64,000 nucleotides of DNA from an uncultured Flavobacteriales bacterium (GTDB lineage: Bacteria; Bacteroidota; Bacteroidia; Flavobacteriales; UBA1820). Under the pieces are notes generated by a model. It saw nothing but the letters and a program-made list of their open reading frames with translations, did not search any database and was not told the DNA's origin. A program made the position numbers and the translations under genes. The DNA lies in the NCBI GenBank assembly GCA_902478645.1, contig CABSLV010000006.1, positions 1 to 64,000 of the forward strand, written 5' to 3'. Each line of letters starts with the position of its first letter. Within the stretch, counting starts at the first letter, position 1. Below, in pieces: positions 60,081-64,000 of the stretch.

Positions 60081-61400
60081 ATGAATATTTATCTTTTCAG
60101 GCGCTTGATCCTGTTTGTTATTTCACTGTTTATCAATGCTTTGGGTATCGCTTTCATCACAAAGGCATCGCTGGGGACATCGCCGATAACCAGTGTGAAT
60201 TATGTATTGAGCATGTTCACGCCCTTGACCATGGGACAGTGGACGATCATCGTGAACATTTTGTTCGTTTTCTTCGAGTTGCCCTTGATGCGGCGCAAGG
60301 ATCTGAAAGAGGATTTGCGGCTTTTCCTCTTGCAGATACCTGTCTCGATCTGTTTCGGGTTGTTTATCGATGTGGCCATGAACATGCTCTATTGGCTTGC
60401 TCCGGCGGATTACCTGAGCAAGATCTGCAATATCCTCATCGGATGTGTCGTTCTGGCAGCGGGGATCACGCTGGAGGTGAAGGTCAATGTAGCGATGATG
60501 TCCGGAGAATTCTTCGTTCGAGTGATCTCGCGACGGTTTCAGAAAGATTTCGGGTATGTAAAATTGGGTTTCGACTCCACGTTGGTTGTCCTGGCATGTG
60601 TTATGTCCCTGGTATTTCTTTCCGGGATTCGCGGCGTGCGGGAGGGGACGATCCTGGCCGCGCTTACGGTAGGCCCCATCGTTCATTTCCTGACACCTTA
60701 CTATCGTTTTCTGGACAAAGGGATCAAGGACGGGAAGTACGCCGATACGCTCCCGACAAGGGCTTCCAAAAACATCGTCATCACCATTGCCCGCGAGTAT
60801 GGCAGCGGAGGGCATCTGTTGGGGGAAATATTGGCGCAAAGGCTGGGAATCAAACTCTATGACAAGGAGTTTATCCGCATGGCTGCGCGCGAAAGCGGGA
60901 TCGATGAAAACTACATCCTGCAAAACGAGCAGTCCATACCTTCCTTTTGGCTCAAGTGTATCTTTTCCCAAAACAACGAGCATGCCCTCAAGCGCAGTCT
61001 TTCGAAAGACGACATATTGTTTGTGGTGGAGAGCAAAATCATTCAGGAATCGGCTGCCAAGGAAAGTTGCGTCATCGTAGGGCGTTGTGCGGATTATATC
61101 TTGAAAGATTATCCGTATGCCATCCGTGTCTTTTGCTATTCCGATCCTGAGAGTGCCTGCGAACGTTGCGTGCAGGAATACGGCGTTCCCCGGGAAAAGG
61201 CGGAGGCCGAGATCAAACGCATCAATCGAAATCGTATCGCTCACTATGAATACTACACGGGGCAGAAGTGGGGAGAGCCGCATCACTACAACCTGATGGT
61301 CAATACGGGCAGCATCGGACTGTCTGCCGCTTGTGAACTGATCGAGGATCTGTATCACAATGTGGAAAAGAAAAGCGAAGCAGCTGGCGGCAGCAAGTAA
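60081..61400 (+). CDS. Fusion of YczE/YitT-like (DUF6198) membrane protein and cytidylate-kinase-like domain
   Basis: The product is 439 residues. The N-terminal part (about 1-220) has five or six membrane segments with YczE/DUF6198 features (LGTSPITSVNYVLSMFTPLTMGQWTIIVNILFVFFEL). The C-terminal part (about 232-430) matches cytidylate-kinase-like family 2: the P-loop ITIAREYGSGGHLLGEILAQRLGIKLYDKEFI, then CVIVGRCADYILKDYP and a lid-like Arg/Lys helix. A cytosolic nucleotide kinase tethered to a membrane protein suggests salvage or sensing, but the substrate is unknown. The frame is open from 59604, and 60081 (MNIYLFRRLI) is the natural start. Confidence 0.88.
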   Translation: MNIYLFRRLILFVISLFINALGIAFITKASLGTSPITSVNYVLSMFTPLTMGQWTIIVNILFVFFELPLMRRKDLKEDLRLFLLQIPVSICFGLFIDVAMNMLYWLAPADYLSKICNILIGCVVLAAGITLEVKVNVAMMSGEFFVRVISRRFQKDFGYVKLGFDSTLVVLACVMSLVFLSGIRGVREGTILAALTVGPIVHFLTPYYRFLDKGIKDGKYADTLPTRASKNIVITIAREYGSGGHLLGEILAQRLGIKLYDKEFIRMAARESGIDENYILQNEQSIPSFWLKCIFSQNNEHALKRSLSKDDILFVVESKIIQESAAKESCVIVGRCADYILKDYPYAIRVFCYSDPESACERCVQEYGVPREKAEAEIKRINRNRIAHYEYYTGQKWGEPHHYNLMVNTGSIGLSAACELIEDLYHNVEKKSEAAGGSK

Positions 61401-61492
61401 ACTTTCGACAGGTTTTTTAGGAAAGCGCGGAAGGGGGCGGGCAGTAGCGGCCCCTTTGTGCGGAGGAAGATATTCTTTTGTATTTTTCGTAA

Positions 61493-61524
61493 CCCCGCCG
61501 AGGAAAGACCTCGGCGGGGTTTTT
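61493..61524 (+). terminator. Terminator of the membrane/kinase fusion gene
   Basis: A perfect 11-bp stem CCCCGCCGAGG with its complement (61493-61503 with 61509-61519) is followed by T5. Confidence 0.92.
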
Positions 61525-61755
61525 ATTTAGGATCCCAGGCTCAGCTTTGCGCCAAGGAGCCCGATGTGTTTGCCGCGTTTCTTTTCAAAGGCCGAAGGCT
61601 CCAAGTTTTTTCATGGCCGCAGCAGGGGAAGCGGCCTCGAAATACACACAAGAAAAAGGATTAAAGTTAAAAAATGTGTCGTGGTGAAGGCCGGTGTGCA
61701 GTTCCCGCTGTGGATAATCGGTCTCCGAAAACGGCTCCCGAAGCCTCTGTACGCG

Positions 61756-61893
61756 GATAAAACGACCGATTACTTCGACAAAAGTATCCAAACCATTTAC
61801 AAAAAGCAAATATTTGCAAATAAATATATTGCACCTCATTTAATATTTTTCTGCCCCATGGATTTTCTTGGAGACATAATCGGTCGTTTAATC
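61756..61893. promoter_or_regulatory. Candidate invertible promoter of the fimbrial operon (OFF orientation)
   Basis: Inverted repeats 61756-61772 and 61877-61893 match 16 of 17 bp (core AAACGACCGATTA) and flank 104 bp (61773-61876). Inside, on the minus strand, TTTG (61807-61810), 20 bp and TACTTTTG (61779-61786) form an ideal promoter that points away from the fimbrial genes at 61999. Inverting the segment would aim it at them. The segment also holds a 12-bp palindrome (GCAAATATTTGC, 61806-61817). The rest of the gap 61401-61998 has a terminator and no credible gene. Confidence 0.72.
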
Positions 61894-61913
61894 GGTCGTT
61901 TAATCGGTCGTTT
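61877..61913. repeat. Three tandem 12-bp repeats
   Basis: TAATCGGTCGTTT occurs three times in tandem with a period of exactly 12 bp (starts 61877, 61889 and 61901). An inverted single copy lies at 61760-61772. The first copy is the right arm of the inverted repeat above. Confidence 0.95.
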
Positions 61914-61998
61914 AAACCAAAAGATTACAGCTTTTTTCGTTAATAACTGAACTTGACATACCTTCTCGAAGCACCCCACCGACAAACCCAGTGCTTTT

Positions 61999-63297
61999 AT
62001 GAGACCGATGAACAAAATAGGGCTGTGCTTGTTCTGCTGTTTGAGCGGAAGTTTTCTTTTTGCACATTCACAAGAAGATACTCTCCAGGTATATTTCCGC
62101 CGAGGATATGCTGTATTGGAGCCGGAGTTGCGGGGAAACCGGGAAACCCTCGAAGGGTTGGTAGTCCGTCTGGAAGCCTTCGGGGACGACACGGCTGGAT
62201 GTGTTTCACAGTTATCTTTGAGGGGAAACGCTTCGCCGGATGGGACGGCTGCGGCCAACGTGCGGCTTACCCGAAAGCGGGTGGAAGCGGTGTTAAATTA
62301 TCTGCGTCAGCGGGTGGAAATCTCTGACGAATTGGTGGAGGTTCGGGCAAACGGGTTCGACTGGGAGGGCTTGCAGCTCCGGGTGGAGGACGATCCGGAG
62401 TGTCCGGCGCGACAGGAGGTGCTTGAAGTCCTTTCCGATACGCCGGAGTGGATGTACGATGCGCAGGGACGTATCGTGGACGGGCGGAGAAAACGCTTGA
62501 TGGATCTCCGGGGCGGAGTCCCGTATGGTTATCTTGCGGAGAAGGTCTTTCCGGATTTGCGCAATGTTTCCATCATTTTGTATGGTCAAGGGAACCAACT
62601 CCAGGCACAGAAGGAGGCTCCCGATCCTTCTGACGGGACGACGGTTGTCGGAGGGGGCTCCGATACGCAGGCGGTCGCTGGGCCGATGGGAGAGGCGGTA
62701 TCCGAGCAAACGTCTTCGGGAAAGGATCCGGAGGGTGTCCGCAAGGAAGAAATCGCGGGCGATACGCTTGTCCAGCCACCGTGGCATCGCTTGACCATCA
62801 AGACCAACCTGCTTTACGATGCGATCCTGATGCCTTCCCTGGAAGTGGAATACCGGATCGACGACCGCTGGTCGGTGGCTGTGGAGGGCAGCGTGGCCTG
62901 GTGGAAGCGCGATAGACGGCACAAATACTATCAGATCGCGACGATCCTGCCCGAGGGGCGCTATTGGTTCGGGACGAAGAAGCCTTGGCACGGGCATTAC
63001 GTGGGAGTGTTTGCCGGGGGCAGTTGGTACGACCTGGAGAACGGCGAGAGGGGGTACAAGGGCGAATTTTTCACCACAGGGGTCAGCTACGGCTACATGT
63101 TCCCCATCGGGCGCTCGCTTTCGATCGAAGCGGGGCTCGGGGTGGGCTTTCTTTACACAACTTACGAAGAGTATTTGCCCATCGACGGGCATTACGTCTA
63201 TCAGCAGACCAGCCGGACGAACTGGTTCGGCCCGGTGAAGGTCAAGCTGGCGTTGGTATGGAGACTGTGGGACGGCAAGAAAGGAGGTCGGCGATGA
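61999..63297 (+). CDS. DUF3575 domain protein with OmpA-like N-terminus, first gene of a fimbrial locus
   Basis: The product is 432 residues with a signal peptide (MNKIGLCLFCCLSGSFLFAHS). An OmpA-like region (about 28-115) includes NASPDGTAAANVRLTRKRVEAVLNYLRQR. A DUF3575 beta-barrel-like domain (about 265-430) starts HRLTIKTNLLYDAILMPSLEVEYRIDDRWSV. DUF3575 genes typically precede DUF5119 and fimbrillin (Mfa/Fim-like) genes in Bacteroidales. It overlaps the next gene by ATGA. An alternative start is 62008. Confidence 0.88.
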   Translation: MRPMNKIGLCLFCCLSGSFLFAHSQEDTLQVYFRRGYAVLEPELRGNRETLEGLVVRLEAFGDDTAGCVSQLSLRGNASPDGTAAANVRLTRKRVEAVLNYLRQRVEISDELVEVRANGFDWEGLQLRVEDDPECPARQEVLEVLSDTPEWMYDAQGRIVDGRRKRLMDLRGGVPYGYLAEKVFPDLRNVSIILYGQGNQLQAQKEAPDPSDGTTVVGGGSDTQAVAGPMGEAVSEQTSSGKDPEGVRKEEIAGDTLVQPPWHRLTIKTNLLYDAILMPSLEVEYRIDDRWSVAVEGSVAWWKRDRRHKYYQIATILPEGRYWFGTKKPWHGHYVGVFAGGSWYDLENGERGYKGEFFTTGVSYGYMFPIGRSLSIEAGLGVGFLYTTYEEYLPIDGHYVYQQTSRTNWFGPVKVKLALVWRLWDGKKGGRR

Positions 63298-64000
63298 AAT
63301 ACAAGGGTATTTTCTTGGCCGTGTTGTTGGGCGGCCTGACGGGATTGGCCGGTTGTCGCAAGGATCTTTGCTACGACCACGACAAGCATGCCCTGACGGC
63401 AAATGTCCTGTTGCAACCCGAGTGGGAGAAGGAATGGGAACGCGACTACGGAAAGGGTTGGTCGGACAATTGGCCGCAGGAACACGGCATGGAGTACGAC
63501 GAACTCCGCCCGGAGGCGGCTACCGGGATTGCTTCTTTTGTGTACCACCAGGACGGTTCGCGTTCCGAACGCCATCATCCGGCTCATGGAGGGGAATTGC
63601 CGATGACGGCCGGAGAAAAGTCGCTCCTTTTGCACAACGACGATACGCGCTACATCGTTTTTGACGGTCTGGAAAATTCGGCCCAGGCGATGGCCTCGAC
63701 CCGCACCCGTACCCGTTCGACTTACAGCGAACTCCATGTGGACGAAAAGACGGTCAATGCCCCCGACATGCTTTACGGTGCGTGGATAGACAGCTATACG
63801 GCTGTCCCAACCCAAGATCCGACGCCTCTTGCGGTAACGATGCGGCCTTTGACCTATACGTATTTGATCCGCTACGAGTTTGCCCAAGGGCTTGAGCACG
63901 TAACCTTGGCCCGGGGGGCGCTCTCGGGGATGGCGCAGTCGGTGTATTTGCAGAACGGCAGTACGGGTTCGCAGGTAGCGACGGTGCTTTTCGAGTGCGA
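63294..64000 (+). CDS. DUF5119 fimbrial-associated lipoprotein (partial, runs off the window)
   Basis: The 235 visible residues start MKYKGIFLAVLLGGLTGLAGCRKD, a lipoprotein signal with Cys21. The sequence fits the DUF5119 fimbrial-accessory family: an N-terminal charged segment, then LAVTMRPLTYTYLIRYEFAQGLEHVTLARGALSGMA. The start overlaps the DUF3575 stop (ATGA) and follows a strong AAAGGAGGT, uncommon in this phylum. The stop codon is beyond 64000. The fimbrillin subunits should lie further downstream. Confidence 0.85.
   Translation, partial: MKYKGIFLAVLLGGLTGLAGCRKDLCYDHDKHALTANVLLQPEWEKEWERDYGKGWSDNWPQEHGMEYDELRPEAATGIASFVYHQDGSRSERHHPAHGGELPMTAGEKSLLLHNDDTRYIVFDGLENSAQAMASTRTRTRSTYSELHVDEKTVNAPDMLYGAWIDSYTAVPTQDPTPLAVTMRPLTYTYLIRYEFAQGLEHVTLARGALSGMAQSVYLQNGSTGSQVATVLFEC

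Noticed and set aside
61877..61913. CRISPR array
   Set aside because: The repeats are 12 bp, contiguous and without spacers, and no cas gene is near.
61564..61950. A 128-residue frame ending in a repeated IIGRLIGRLIGR segment
   Set aside because: The repeat is just the translation of the 12-bp tandem array. The frame crosses both inverted repeats and the candidate promoter and has no homology.

Overview
The window looks like chromosomal DNA of a GC-rich Bacteroidales bacterium, most plausibly Rikenellaceae/Alistipes-like. The evidence is Bacteroidetes promoters (TTTG, about 20 bp, TAnnTTTG), weak or absent Shine-Dalgarno sites, and families typical of the phylum: Porin_10, DUF3667, HU-CCDC81/SPOR, TlpA with DUF4369, DUF3575/DUF5119 fimbrial genes and PASTA-RluD. 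The genus is inferred. I see no prophage, IS element or CRISPR array.

Layout. 0-8.4 kb (minus): a YeiH-type exporter, an nfnA-nfnB-nifJ redox operon with its own promoter and terminator, and map. 8.5-18 kb: a NatAB-like ABC exporter, mntP, rlmB, oxyR, mnmG, a gene-free stretch with two parS-like palindromes, and a short single-chain ETF-like flavoprotein with a small membrane protein. 18-26 kb: aspC, a proC-(Nim-like)-proB-proA operon, a DUF5009-type membrane protein and an MFS exporter. 26-41.6 kb (plus): rnhB, doxX-like, a lipoprotein, dprA, an HU/SPOR protein, pheT, a PASTA protein, rluD, a Dabb protein, an AddA/UvrD-type helicase-nuclease and a lipoprotein.

41.6-42.3 kb is an AT-rich gene-free gap with four perfect and two near-perfect DnaA boxes. 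The plus strand is C-rich to its left and G-rich to its right in the lines I counted, so I read it as oriC. The parS-like sites about 26 kb away fit an origin domain.

42.3-59 kb: trkH, an acyl-CoA synthetase with a nitronate monooxygenase, a TlpA-like protein, an oxidative-stress group (Prx6-type peroxiredoxin, dps, and further on a 2-Cys peroxiredoxin), a serine hydrolase, a Porin_10 protein, tRNA-Pro, a TonB-like protein, mdh, a DUF3667 protein, a CBM48-like protein and tRNA-Ser. 59-64 kb: an AraC regulator divergent from a membrane-protein/cytidylate-kinase fusion, then the start of a fimbrial operon (DUF3575, DUF5119, cut by the window end).

Most interesting: upstream of the fimbrial genes, 17-bp inverted repeats flank about 104 bp holding a consensus promoter that points away from them. 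This looks like an invertible phase-variation promoter caught in the OFF orientation. One repeat is extended into a triple 12-bp array.
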